From NCBI GenBank assembly GCA_034509425.1, contig JAVTVJ010011652.1, positions 6,997,501 to 7,061,500 on the forward strand: a stretch of 64,000 bases of DNA, given 5' to 3'. The notes below the pieces were generated by a model, which saw only the letters and a program-made list of their open reading frames with translations, searched no databases and had not been told where the DNA came from. Below are positions 38,574-51,705 of the stretch, piece by piece. How positions within the stretch are numbered: the stretch's first letter is position 1; each line of letters begins with the position of its first letter. Source of the DNA: Eopsaltria australis. Taxonomy: Eukaryota; Chordata; Aves; Passeriformes; Petroicidae. The position numbers and the translations under genes are program-made.

Positions 38574-39602
38574 AATGAACAACACCTAAAAAAAACCATT
38601 AGAGGGGGATAATTTTAAAAATCCAATTCTATTCCCTGACTCAGTTTACAGTACAGCCCTACAGACAGTTATGTTGGTATAACCAAGCTGACAGAAATAC
38701 AGGCTACTGGGGCAGGTTTCTTGTCTCACTCTTGCCATCAAGACGTGTCTTGACAACAGATGGTGCTAGGATCTGTTGAGCCCAAGCTTGAGACTTGCGT
38801 CATGCAATAGACTGAAAACGGCATTTTTATTTCCCAAAGGAGTCCAGACAGAGGGAGCCCAGTGGGGCTATAACTGCTTTGTCTCCAGTCCATTCTCACT
38901 GCTGTTATTTGCATGTTGACTACACCCATCAGCCCCAAGCCCTGACCTCCTGTGCCAAAAGCTGACAGCACCATTACAGGATATACCCTTGTATGGACAT
39001 CCAAAATAAATCACGTTGTAACTTTCAACACACCTTCCTGCAGCCTATAAAAAAAAACCCAAACCAAGCCATTGCATACCACAGAATGTAAAGCACTAAG
39101 AATTTAAAGAAAGACTGAGGAACATCATGAACACATTTCAGCAAGGCAGCACTATCTGAAGTAATTTTGACTAACCTTGTAGCATGCTTTTCCCTTGCAG
39201 AGCACCTTAAAGATTCAAGCAGCTCATAAAGTCCAATAATGTACTTGGCATTGATCTTCTTACTCAAAAGCACTCTTACAGAATGCTTTCTGCTCCGTTA
39301 AAGCTGCATTAAGACCTTCATTTTAACAGTGGGGGTTCTACATCAGCTCTGAAAGAATTTTACGTCACTGAGGTTTCTTTTCTTATGCCTTTTTTAAGTG
39401 AAGAACTTGTCATTACTAACCTTGGCCTTTTTATTTCTTTGTAAGATCTCTTAATACTGAGAGGAAGAATAAATTAATGGCATTATGTCTGCTAAAAGAA
39501 TCTATGAGCGACTACATTCTAATTCCAGCTGCAATAGGTTTACAAAAATAGATGTTTGCATCTCCTGACTTTTCCTTTGATATCCTTTCAATTCCATCTA
39601 GT

Positions 39603-39638
39603 CTAGCAGTACTTCCCAACCTAGCAGTACTTCCCAAC
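39603..39638 (+). repeat. Perfect tandem duplication of an 18-mer
   Basis: The unit ctagcagtacttcccaac occurs at 39603-39620 and is repeated exactly at 39621-39638. Identity suggests a recent slippage event. A hairpin follows two bases later. Confidence 0.95.
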
Positions 39639-39640
39639 CA

Positions 39641-39665
39641 ACTAACTACTCCATGAGTAGTTAGT
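39641..39665. repeat. Perfect 10-bp stem inverted repeat, 5-nt loop
   Basis: The arms actaactact (39641-39650) and agtagttagt (39656-39665) are exact reverse complements, with the loop ccatg. There is no T-run or gene end beside it, so it is not a terminator. Its proximity to the tandem 18-mer suggests that the hairpin promoted slippage. Confidence 0.9.
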
Positions 39666-42600
39666 CTCCTTTGAAGCCAAAGGGTACCTTGGAATACAAA
39701 AACAATGCCCTTCACTTCCTTCCATCCCCAGAGGGGAAGGAGCTTCAAACAGGGATTATATAACAGGTGATCAAAAAAATCAGTGCCAAGCAGAACACAA
39801 TCAGGCATGGACGGTCCACAACATTTATCTTTATATGCTGCCTTTTATGGATGTAATTTGTTGAGCTGTCAGAAAAACAAGTGTTTTAGTGAAGCTTAAC
39901 AACTTCAAATTCTGTCCCAGCAGGGCTGTCAAACCCTGCTTGTAGCCTGAGGATGTTACAATGACAAGTTCACACAACTTTGCAGGAATTTCCTAATTAC
40001 AGGGTCCTGTTTTAAATCAACTTTAATCCGATTTTATTGGCTAATGTTTTCATTCGACTGATGGGATCCGTCATTTTCATAGATCTGGGGAATGTTAAAG
40101 ATTTGTTGGGAAACTTGGAAAATGTGATTTTTCTGTGAAATGGAAAAAGAGTTTTCATCACTGAACTTCATCAGAGTTACAAGTTCTGCAGCATTTCCAA
40201 AACACCTGAACAGGGATATCAGTGAGAAATTAACCTGGTGCTGCAAGGCAGGCTTTCAGCAGTAAGCAGTCTTTATCAGCAGGGTTTTCTGTGCTCTCTT
40301 CAATAATGGAAGTTGTTCCTAGGTCCTTAATGTTTCCTAGGTCTTTGTTTCATTAAAATTAAGATATAGGCATGAGCCTATTTTTGCCCAACAGCTGTAC
40401 TGACTTACTGTACAGATACATGTAACAACATAAGCACCCATCACACACCCAATGCTTTCCGTAAAAAAATTCCAGTGTGGAAGCAATCAGAATGGGGAGG
40501 AAGTACAGACATTGCAAGAAAGATTTGAAAAAGTATTACAATTCCAAACCCCTTTTTTTCCCTGCTAACAGGCTATGCCTTCAGTAGTTAAACACACAAC
40601 TGCCCACAGGAATGGGCACTTACTTGTGAATTTTGTTACATCAGTCTTATGTGTCAAAATCCCAGCATGTACTTGCTCTCCCTGAGTTTAATGAGCTGAT
40701 TACTAAAGGCGTGTTAGAGTGCCTAAGGAAGCTGTTCCCAGAGCTGGAAGTCCCCTGCTCCTCAGCTGGGAGGCAGTGACTGACCTCTACACATTCTTAC
40801 CCCATGACAAAGCAGAGTGCTATGGGTCTGACAGCACACAGGAAAAGGAGTAGGAAAAGGACTTGAACTGGCAGACATGTTGCTTTGGTCTCATCAGGAA
40901 AGAAAATTATTCAAGGGCATTTATATTCATGCCTCTGGGCAATTCATTTCTTTTTGTGGACAAAATTTTGAACGAAGAGGCAGCAAGTAAAGAAAAGGAA
41001 AGAAAAGAACTTATGGATTTGTTACAGGCAAGTCAGGAGCAACAGATAAGAGAGCAAAGATGCAGTCCCTACAGGCCTGTACACAGCAGCAGCATCTGGT
41101 CAATGCCCCATGAGGAGAAAGAGAGTTCTATTTATACAACATCTCCTGTGGAATAACAGCAGTAGTTTAGGCTTTGGATACAACACATTATTCTAATGCA
41201 CAACACCCCAAATTTGCAAGCCAAGACCCCAAAGGAGATGGAACAGATTAAAAGATTTCAGAGTATTAGTGCGGCTTTTTTGTTTGGGGTCTTCCAGGCA
41301 TCATATCCCCGGTGTGAAACATGGATGTCTACAGGCAGAAAAGCCAGCAGCTCACTCTGCAAGATGTAAACATGCATTAACAGAGCAAAAATATTCCTCC
41401 AAGGCATACACACAGTAATCACATGCTCTTCAATCCAGTATTCCTCTAGTCCACTGAGAACCAAACACAGCAAGCAGACACAACCCAGTTTGGAACCAGG
41501 GTTTCCATGAGTATCCTCCCTGCAAAGAGAAACAGTTTAACAGAAGAGATTGTCTGGGGAGGTCTCCTCAGAGATGTAAGACAAACTTGGAAAAGTAGTA
41601 GGATCATTTAAAGTGCTTCAGGTCATGACAAAAAGACATCAGTCCTTAAAGCAAGGACATGTTACACAGCACCCTGTTCCTCTTTGGCTCACAGTTCGAG
41701 CAGATCAAGATTTTAGCAGATACCTTGTGAACTGTTACAGTTTGAGACTAATGCTTCATACTATTTAAAAGCTGGGGTTTCAGAGCTGCATTCAGAGACC
41801 ACAAAGCAGTGAGTCTGGCTTCAGCAGTTCACAAGGCATCAACCACTATAATCAGAACTTCAGACAGGGAAGAAAAGTATCTAACTTAGAACTGAAATTC
41901 CTGTTAAGAACTGCAGGAACTGAAACTCTATTCTGCTCAAGCTAAAGAAACACAGATAGTTCAAACAGAAAACTAGCTGCTTTGCCATAGATGCACAGCA
42001 TTTGCTTCCAGCCTGGGTGGTGTTAAAAAAGTCCAAACATCCTGGATCTTTGAAATTACTGGGAGACCTCTGGCTGTGGTTTGAGATTTAGCAGCAGGGA
42101 CAGCCAGGCTGAGAAACCATCCCTCTCTGTCCCAGTGTCCTGAACCAGACGGTTCAGTGATCACACAAAACACATCTGTTTAAGGAATAACTTAAGCACA
42201 CCTTACTCCTCCTGATTTCTTCTTGTGTTATGAAATGGTGTTAGGTGTTTGGGTTTTTTAAACTTAAAATTTGTATCAAACCAGAAAGAAAGTAGATTTG
42301 AATTTACATGCAAAAGATGATAGCATTTAAACTTATTTTAATAATTCATGTTTAAGCTACATCAGATAAATAGTCTTTAAATGTTTAAATTCACCTGGAC
42401 ATGATTTGCATTTTAAAATTGTTGCATCAAAGAGGAGATTTTGTCTGCAGGGAAGGAAGTGAACTTGTCTGAAGCATATGATAATCAGCTCTTGGAACTA
42501 GCAGATGCCATCATCTCAATCCTACTCTTTTATTCATGGATGGAGCTCTCTTACTTTTTTACCCTGCCTTTTCAATTCCCAACTTGATTTCATTTGGTCA

Positions 42601-44740
42601 TTAAAATTCAGAAATCAAAATAGCCTCTCTGTATTCCTTTATGTACTCTCCTATGATGTCATGGTCACCAAAAGTTGCTTTACTACTTCAAACAAGTTCT
42701 GAGTGTTCAGCCAATGACCTCTACAAATTCAGTTGATGACTTTAAAACTTCAGCAGGTTATATGGACTATTTAATGAGTGTAGGTCTCATTAAGACAGCT
42801 ACCATTATTTGAATAGGCTGGATCACAATCAAAAATCCTACTAAGTACAACGTGAAAGATTTGAGTTTCAATTTTTTTTAATAATAGATATTTATGCAGT
42901 CTGCTCTGAATGCAATACAAATATTCTTTAATGAAAAAGTGTTTTATATAGAAAAATCCATCAGAACAATACCACAGGCAGGCAGCCAGCCACAGACTTG
43001 GCATATATCTTGGCAGAGGCCAGTGACCCCGACACTGCTTCGTGTTGGTAAAGCTCCTTAGTTTGATCCCTCTTCTCTAGAAAATCTGCCAGGTTTTTGC
43101 ATAATTCCCCCTTCTCTCCCAAGTATGCTGCCCTCATTCTTAGCCCCTTGGTTAATTTTACGTCAACTTCTGGGAGAAACAATGGAGAAACACCAGTGGG
43201 CCACAGCTCACTGCAATCACTGCTCTAAAGTGCCCAGCAATTAGCAGTTGGCAAAAAAATGAGTTCTGGCACCAAATCCTTTGATTAATATAATCTTCTA
43301 AGGTACAAGGGAAAGAGTGAAGTTGTCCAGGGTCCTGCTGTAAGGCTTGCAACAGACATCCCCTTGGAATTGAGAAATATAAGTTTAAAACCAACTTAGT
43401 TGTATGGGAAGGGTCACTTCTTCACCTGACTATCATAATTTTGACTGCAGTGCCCTAGAACACACTTCAGCAGAAGCTTCTCAACAACACTATCACTGCA
43501 CAGAGCAGGGCAGGAGTTATTTGTATCACTGGAAAACTGGTTCTTCTTTATCAGCCAGAAGAAAGCTACTTGCTCCTCAGGACCTGGGGAGTATAGGCTA
43601 TATACAAAGGTGGAAGACAGCAGTAATTCTTGCACTGAAATAATTTTTAACTTAACAAAGAAACGTTAAACCGTTCACGTAACCGTATTTAGTGTATACA
43701 TAAGATCACATACAACATATGGGCACACACATGGACACAACTGCTGGGCACACACGGTGACTGGAAAGTTTCAGCACCTATCTGAACTGAGACAAGCTAA
43801 AGGCTACAAAAAACCCCAAAATTCCAACATGCCCCATTGAGTTCCGCTACAGAAGGGATATGAAGCACAGCTACGCCCAGGCTGATGTACAAACATCCAG
43901 AGCCCACTCTGAGAAGAGAACAGAGGTAATGGGCAAAGGTGATGTGGAAAAGGTGGTAGAGATTTACAACACTGAAAACATTTGATGTAAAATGAAAGAT
44001 GAGAAGATGGTATTCAACACCCTCAGTCTCTCTCCAGCAGCAGTTTCAAGGAACAGGGCAGATGTTGACTTGTCTGACCTCTCAGAGAAGGCTGGGTTTC
44101 TCAGGGTGAAAAGGAAGGGCAGAAAAGGTTCTATTTTAATCTCACCCATCTTGAAAGTGTGTTTAATACCTCTTCTGTCAGCCTCAACTCTCAACACTGA
44201 AATTAAGAGTCTTAGTGAGGCCAAAAGGTGGCAGACCGTTCCAGGAATATGATTGCAACAGGGCAATATCCAATACTGAGATATGGTACTGACCATTGAG
44301 AGATTTTCAGGGCTTTTTTGTTGAAAAATGTAATTTCTTTCCTGTATCATGAGTGATAGTCCCTACAAATCAGAGAATTTAATTTTTACGCAACCGCAGA
44401 GAAGCTCTGACTCAGGGAAGAGTCCTTTCCCACTCCTGAAAGGCTAGGCAGCACATGGACCCCTTTTCCCAGAAGCCAGGCAGCTTGCAGGAAACCAAGC
44501 TCTGGCTACAAAGACTGGAATGTGTAATTCCATGAGCTTTTTTGGAAATTAAGCGGGGGTGGATATCAGCCGTAGTTAAAATTCCCAAACAGATGAGCTC
44601 TACAGCATTAAAGTGACTGCATGTATGAACCAGCTTTGAATCAGAGAAAAATGATGAGGGAATGGTCCAGCAATTGGAATGAAGCATAGGAGTCAGAGGA
44701 TCCTAACTCTCTCTCCACTCTGCAGCTGACTCATCATCAC

Positions 44741-45131
44741 TGGGGTTGTTCAGCATGGAGAATAGAAGCCTACAGGGACACCTTATTAAGGCCTTCCCAT
44801 ACCTAAGGTGGGCTTATAAAAAAAGGAGGGGGAGACTTTCTACACAATTAGACAGTGATAGGATATGGGGGAATGGTTTAAAACTAAAAGAGGAGAGATT
44901 TAATTTAGATGTTAGGAAGAAATTCTTTACTCTGAGGATGGCAAGGCACTGGAACAGGCTGCTCAGAGAAGTTATGGATACCCTACCCCTGGAAGTATTT
45001 CAGACCAGGCTGAATGGGGCCAGAAGCAACCTGGTGTAGTGGAAGGTGACCCTGCCCATGGCAAGGGGGTTGGAACAGAATAATCTTTAAAGGTCCCTTC
45101 CAACTCAAATCATTCTGTGCTTCTACGACCC
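44741..45131 (+). mobile_element. CR1 LINE 3' untranslated region
   Basis: This is a well-preserved CR1 3' end: ggggttgttcagcatggaga, ttaggaagaaattctttact, ggcaaggcactggaacaggc, tgctcagagaagttatgga, then aggtcccttccaactcaaat and cattctgtgcttctacgac. The 5' part of the element, including both ORFs, is missing, as usual for CR1 copies. Divergence looks lower than for the copy at 14.2 kb. It is antisense to CNNM2. The minus-strand open frame crossing it is a shadow. Confidence 0.9.
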
Positions 45132-46184
45132 CAAAGAAGTCTCCTCCAGACCCATGTTCTTCTGACAACTCAGTGCACCAATACCAATTTATCTGAGCAC
45201 AGACCTTCACTGAGCAGCATTCACAAGCTTGCGGGAGAAGTAACAAAAACAAGAAAACCCTCAAGGCTGCACAGGTGCATGAAAGCTTCCAAGAGGTATT
45301 TGTACCCAGCTAACGATGGCACACAGAGCACTAACAGGCTGTCACATCTACTGCACTACTGAGACCTGGAACTTTCTCCTGATGGACATGGCACCAATTG
45401 GATCAGTCATATCCCAGGGTCATTAGTAATAGCAGACAGAGTAAACACAGGCAGTGTTTCTTTTGCTATTTATTATTCAATGTATTAATCTTCTGGATTC
45501 ACTGATTTTGGGCAAGCCAGCAAGTTTCACCCCCATAACAAATACACTCACTTCCTCTTTCTTTTTTCAAGGATTTTAAACATACAAGAGAAACCATGGG
45601 AACATATTCCGATTAACAAGGATTTTATTACAGGAAAGTAGGAGGGTAAAATCCAAGCACCGTTCCATTCAATTAAGTACTATTATTAGTGATGCTTACA
45701 CACTAAGTTATTGAAAGGTTCAACTTCATAAGGTACAGGGCAACAAAGTGAATCACACAGCACAGAGCAGCTTCCAAAACTGTGTCCATGAAGACCTGCA
45801 AATGGGTTAGGTAAAGCTGTATCCCCATTAGAATCACCATTGATTTTAATCAGCTGAGCACTGTAATAAGATTAGAGGTGATTGGGCTGAGTAGTGGATT
45901 TAACCCATCCACTAATCCCCAGAATTTACTATTCACAGCTCAAACCCATGAGCCCTTCAGAGCAGAATGGGCTTCATCCTCGTCCTGAAAGATGCAACAG
46001 TCAGAAGCAGAATGAGATACTCAGTAAAGGAAAGTGATCTTTAACACTGTTAAATGAACACCGTTGAATCCTGCCTGCAGAGCCTGTGTCCAGCTGGGCT
46101 GTTCACTAGCAAATAGCCTCATCCTCCCAGGAGACTGCTCAGAAAAACAGCGAGGTTTTGCCTCTGACCTGTCAAAACTAACCA
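45132..46184 (-). other. CNNM2: CNNM2 long intron between two CR1 copies
   Basis: About 1 kb of sequence with no recognised gene or repeat. It separates two CR1 insertions of the same orientation. Confidence 0.7.
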
Positions 46185-47202
46185 GAACAGGTTGCTATTG
46201 AGAGGGAAAAGTGTCCATAAAGGAACATTACAAAAGAGGATAGTGGTCAACAGCTCAGAGTCCCAGTGGACACCAGTGGCAAGTGGTGTCTCTCAGGAGT
46301 CTGTATTGGTAACAGTGCTTTGTAGTATCTTCATTAATGGCACAGATGCAGGGATCAAGTGCACCCTCAGCAAATTTGCAGATGACACCAAGCTGAGAGG
46401 TAAGGTTGACACACCTGAAGGACAAGATGCCATCCACAGGGACCTGGACATGCTCGAGAATCGGGCCCATGGCAACCTCAGGCTGAGTCACGGCAATCCC
46501 TGGCTTCAGTCCAGGTTGGGGATGAACAGATGGAGAGCAGCCCTGCCCAGAAGGACTTGGGGGTGCCACGGGTGAGAGGCTGGACATGAGCCAGCCATAT
46601 GCACTCACAGCCCAGAAATCAGCCATGTCCTGGGCTGCATAAAAAGCACCATGGAGGGGATTCTGCCTCTCTACTCCACTCTGGTGAGACCCCACCTGCA
46701 GTGCTGCATCCATCTCTGGGGTTCCCAGCACAGGAAGGACATGGACCTGTTGGAGCAGGTCTAGAGGAGATGATCAGAGAGATGAAGCACCTCTCCTAGG
46801 AGGAAAGCCTGACAGAACTGGGATTATTCAGCCTGGTAAAGAGGCAGTTTCAGGGTGACCTAATTGTGGCCTTCTGGTACCTGAAGGGAGCCCACAAGAA
46901 AGATGAAGAGGGACCATTTACAAGGGCCTGGGATAACAGCACAAGGGGAAATGGCTTCAAACTCAAAGACAGTAGATTTAGATTAGATATTTGGAAAAAA
47001 TCTTAACTGTGAGGGTGGTGGGACACTGGAACAGGTTACCCAGAGAAGCTGTGGATGCCCCATTCCTGGAAGTGTTTGAGGTTAGGCTGGATGGAGCTCT
47101 GAACAATCTGGTATAGGGAAAAGTATCCCTGTCCATAACAGAAGGGCTGGAACTAGATGATCTTTAGGTCCCTTCCAACCCAGGGCATTCTGTCATTCCA
47201 TG
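46185..47202 (+). mobile_element. CR1 LINE, end of reverse-transcriptase ORF plus 3' UTR
   Basis: This is the longest CR1 copy. Its left part translates (46192-46575) to the end of the CR1 reverse-transcriptase ORF: VASGVSQESV, then CSIFINGTDAGIKCTLSKFA and DDTKL, the catalytic-box region with FADD in place of the common YADD, then VDTPEGQDAIHRDLDMLE. Just after ENRAHGNL a stretch of the ORF is missing and the frame is disrupted. The right part is the 3' untranslated region (ggacactggaacaggttacc, cagagaagctgtggatgccc, tggaactagatgatctttag) ending near ccttccaacccagggcattc. The copy is 5'-truncated and inactive, and antisense to CNNM2. Confidence 0.92.
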
Positions 47203-47249
47203 AAGAGTTGTCAAGAACACACATTTAAAGATTTCTTGGAAAAAAGGGT

Positions 47250-47276
47250 AAAACAAAACAAAACAAAAAAACAAAC
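47250..47276 (+). repeat. AAAAC-type simple repeat
   Basis: This is a short A-rich tract with repeated AAAAC units, about 45 bp beyond the end of the CR1 copy. It is an ordinary simple repeat, possibly seeded by the insertion. Confidence 0.85.
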
Positions 47277-50200
47277 AGGAGAGCACTCACAAAAACTTGC
47301 TGCAGATACTCAAGAATGAAATTAAGAAGTACAACTTAGAGCAGCAAGCTATGCAGAATAATTCTGTGTTATGGTTTTGCAGTAGAGAGATAAGACAAAC
47401 CCCAAAATATGAAAAACAGTAGGACAGCACCAACGTAGGGATATAAATATTTTACAAACATAGGAATAAGTTTGTGAGATGGGGAAGAAGAGTGAATGGT
47501 TACGTGATCAGTGAACCAGCAAAAAGTTATGAGCCAAAATAGCTACCAAGAACACCTGCAGGCTGTTCCTCCAGCCCTTATTAAAAATCCCTTTGCTTCT
47601 TCACAAAGCACTATATGCCAACATGTATCACTCCCCTGCCACCACCCCCTTCCTGAACAGGACAGGTTTAGCATCTTTTTGGATGCCACCCAAGCCCATA
47701 GCTCCTGTAGGGAACTGCCTGCTCTCCACTGCCTCTCAAATGAACCACTAGTTATCAAACCACGGACCCATGTTCATGCCCATTTCATTGAATTTTCTTC
47801 AATTCTGCAATTTAAAACATTCAGAGTATTTTCAAAGTGTCAGAGACCCTCAGACTACCTGGAACAGAAGAATCATGCAGGATCCATCAAAATAGCTGTT
47901 ATTATTTTTGCAATTAGACTGGCAGAGGAAAAAGAATTAAGTCTGAAGATTTACAAAGAAATAAAGCTGATTAAAAAAATTCCTAGCTCTTTAACATGAT
48001 CAAAAAGATCTCCAGAAAGACAGTTGCATATACCAGCAATCAGCATTGCCCAATTTCCTTAATTTTCTTGGAACACTGTGCTCCTTTTTTGGCCTGAATT
48101 TCAGAGTCCTGAGAAGGCTAAGGAGACAGGCTACTAATGGAACAGGTATGAAACACAATTCCAAGAAACCCCTTGGTCTGCTGTTGACCTTTCAATGACA
48201 GAATCTTTTCATAATGCATTCAATTTTTCATTTGGCTACTGGATTGCGTGGGTGGCCACTGACCTAAGGGGTTTTCTAAGGACATCAACAGAGTTTGAAA
48301 TCTTGGGAACTGGCCTCTCTGTATGAGTCACCAAGGCTGAAGGAGGCACTTTGGGGCTGCTGTGTGTCCTGAACACTGGGAGAGCAGTCTCTAACATATT
48401 TATTGCTGAGACAAATCAGAAAATGCAATTAGAATGCAAACTTTTTCCCTTAAGTCAAGGTTTTATTTTAAGCCTTAAAGGAGTCTCCAATATTGCACTT
48501 ACTGGAAGATCTGAGAAAGAACCACAATGAGTATAAGCATGTCTGACAGGGTCAGAACCCAGCTCCAGAGATTATTTCCCATTTTCTGGATGTTTCCCAT
48601 TTACCAGTGCCTTAACTTTTATCTATCAGGCACAGACCAGGACAAAAAGGCTGATGATTACACAGCACAGCCTTCTCACATTACGGTTTTCAGGTTATAA
48701 TTAGGGACATGGTTCACAGACATGAGGAGGGCAGGACTGAAGTTCAAGTCTCTGCCTCAGCACCTCCTCCTGCAGCACACGCTCCCATTCCCCCTGACAG
48801 GGCTGTAAGCACCAGGTTGTGCTGTTCTTCCAGAAGCCAGCCAAATCCAGCCCTGGGCACAACCAGAGAGCCCATTCAAACATTCACTCTTGCACACAGC
48901 AAGCCTAAGGAGTTCAGCATTATCACATTGTACAGTTACAGAGACTGTCACAGCACAGCCACTCAACACCACAGAGAAATGGAAACTGGTAACCCCAAAG
49001 TATAAGGTGCTGTTCACATCAAATATTTATTCCAGGGAGGTTCAAGATGGCAGTTTCATTAGAACATTTACCAGACCAAGCCTACAATGTTCTCCACATT
49101 TATCCCATGCAACTGCCATTGGATCCTCTGTGTCTTTTCAGGACACTTCTAAGCACTCATTCAAATGCATATTGTGAAGGCAAAAGTCAGTAAAACACAC
49201 AAACCCTTGTCTGTCCTTCCAGCACATCCTCCCACATGCAAAACCACAGTTCCAGAGAGTGCAAAGTCTCCTCTATAGGACAAGGGGTGCAGGTTTGGCA
49301 CCCAACATGCCAGAGTACAAGAGGATGACAGAGCAGCCAGACTGGATCACACAACTTCAGCAGCTCCTTTGGATATTCACCATTTTCACTCTCTGATCGG
49401 TAGTGTTTGATCAGATGCACTAAGTCACTGGTGAGTGGGATTTCTATGTATTTATCCATTATGAAAACTTTTAAAATTGTATCTCTGTAACATTTAAAAT
49501 TCAGCTAGTCCAAGACCTGACTTATGCCACCATCTGTGCTGTTTATCTCCTGTATTTCATTTAAACTGAACAGTGATTTGGTTTCTGCATGACAAAAACA
49601 AATGGCATTCAATAAAATAGAGGACTCGTGACAATGAGGATAAACCTAATTTTGCAGTTTGGAAATTGCAGCACCAAAACCACTTAAGTAATTCCAGACC
49701 AAGATGCTTAGAGGAGGGAGACAGAACTTTTTCTTCCAACCTTTCCCAGCTAACAACCATAATACTATAGAAAGCAATTAGCTTGAAACTAACAGACAAC
49801 TGGCATTTAAAAAACCCCAAACCCTTTTTTTCTTAATAAAGTGACTCTAATGCTATTATTCACAGGCCAGACTCCCTCCCCACAGCCAGCAGGAAGGCAA
49901 GCTGGATAGGCACTGCTCAGGCTTGCATTCTCTGGGACACAGCAGCATTCCCAAGCCATGGGTACCCATTCACCACAGAAAGAAGCCATCTCTTCTTTTG
50001 CTCCCCTCCTAAAGGGATTCAGCACATTGGGAACATTTGCATTCAGTGGCTTGTGGGTCCAGACATCCACAAACCTTGAGGAAACAGGAAAGCACAGGAA
50101 TTTCTCTCCATGCCTCTTCCCTGTAACTGTTTTTATCTCTCTTCTAGCAGTCCCTCCCTCAAAGCTGCCCACTGATCAAACTGGAGCAGGGACTGTGGTC

Positions 50201-51649
50201 TGCAGTCACAACTTAGAGCTGATTAATATTGGAGCAAGGGAAAGAAGCATTTGGCCACCAGTTCTGTGTCAGCACCTGCCTGTGTCACTGCAGCAGCAAA
50301 AAGGCAGCAGGGAAGAGGAGTGAGCAGCCTTTCAAGACAGCTCTGCTGCTCTTGCCTTGCTTCCCCCATCTCCCAAGGTATCCTGTACCCAATAACATCA
50401 CTTACAGATTGTACAAACACTGTTGGAGACTTTTCCCACTGAAACCCTGGGTGATTCAGGTGATTCAAACCAGCAGAGAGCTTGCAGCAGGAGATGCCCT
50501 TCCCTGACTACACATCAGGACTTATCCAGGGAAAACAGCTGCTGGCAAATGGCAGTTCACAAAAGCTAGAGGAACCACAAGCAATTATAGGCAAAATTAC
50601 ATATTTCAGGGATTTCTAGTCATTATTGTTGAATTCTTTTGCTATAGAACATAGCTTTAGTCCCTAACCTGGGGCTGTGATCCTTCTAAGATGTCCAGGT
50701 TTTACTCCTCCACCAAGCCAGATTTCTGTGCATTTGGGCACACAACAGTTGCCACAGGAACTGCCCCCTGCAGCATCACACAGCCCTGCTCACCCACAGG
50801 ATCACAGCTGCACTGGGCAGAGAGGGGGTGAAGGGGGTGTCTTGGACCAGGATCATGGAGGGAGGGATACCCACCTGGCTGGTATGTTAGGAGAACCTGA
50901 GGTCTCAGTTTTTTAACCACCACAGTTACAGCTCCAGAGTTGTGTTTTTCTGCCTGTCCCACTGTCATCAGCACTGCACAGCACAAAGGCACACAGGCAA
51001 CATGTAGAAAGGAACAAGTTCACAAGACAAAAATAATGCACTGGCCAACTGAAAAACACCAAACAGGAGTGTATAAAGGGAAGAGCTAGAGAACAGAAAA
51101 TACAAGGAAAAATGGAAGGTGTAGGAGGCAGAATAGAAATGGGAACAAGACCCCCTGAAAGGGAAAAGCTGCAAAAAGCAATGTGATATTAACAGTAAAA
51201 TGCAAGAAGTGCTGCTGCAGCTCCTGCAGGCAGGTTCCTGCTCATTAGTTATCCTGAGCTTATTTGGCAGAAGTGAGGCAGAGCCACAACCTCAGCACAG
51301 TTCTAGACAGAAAAATCCAATTTCCTTCCAGAGGGTCACTAAATTTGCTATATTTTTTTTTCCCATGATGAGGTAGCAAAGAGGTCAGATCCTCCCCCCA
51401 TGAAGTTAACAGGCTCCAGCAATCCCATGCCCTCCCCCTCAGAGTTTCTGCCTGCAGAAGAGGGGAGAAACTGGACAAGGCACACATTCATCCCAGCCTA
51501 CTTCTAACCTACTTCTGGAAATGGAATGACCAGAATGAGAAGGTTGGTCATAGTCCAATCTGTATTTTTTGCAAAAATAGTCACTAGAGAGTCTGCTCCA
51601 GACATCTTTCAAGCCTAGTGTTCTCACCAAAAAATCATGCTTGCAAAAT
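47277..51649 (-). other. CNNM2: CNNM2 long intron, unique sequence
   Basis: A 162-codon plus-strand frame at 47511-47999 has no recognisable domain and no splice or promoter context. G-rich blocks near 50820-50865 do not form a four-run quadruplex with short loops. Nothing else is seen. Confidence 0.7.
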
Positions 51650-51705
51650 CTGAGGCACAGTGAAGCCAGGCTAGATGACCTTCCAGCATCCCTAATTTTG
51701 AAAAC
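51650..51705 (+). mobile_element. Possible very old CR1/L3-like 3' fragment
   Basis: The block gaagccaggctagatgacct, then tccagcatccctaattttga, resembles the terminal ggctagatgacctcyagaggtcc region of CR1 elements. The match is short and could be chance. If real it has the same orientation as the other copies. Confidence 0.3.

Larger units (their letters stand above)
34816..44740 (-). other. CNNM2: CNNM2 long intron, mostly unique sequence
   Basis: Nearly 10 kb without a supportable gene or clear transposon. Noted features are a G-quadruplex motif (38554-38573), a tandem 18-mer plus hairpin (39603-39665), and a CTCF-like motif ccaaaaggtggcag at 44221-44234 (12 of 14 consensus positions). A plus-strand 97-codon frame at 40863-41156 contains a charged stretch (KEKERKELMDLLQASQEQQ) that could be helical, but it has no acceptor context. 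Confidence 0.7.

Noticed and set aside
40863..41156. Plus-strand frame with a charged, coiled-coil-like stretch ending at a cag|gcaagt sequence.
   Set aside because: There is no acceptor upstream and no known homologue. Purine-rich DNA often encodes Lys/Glu-rich peptides by chance.
47511..47999. 162-codon plus-strand open frame.
   Set aside because: No family resemblance or regulatory context; ordinary intronic composition.
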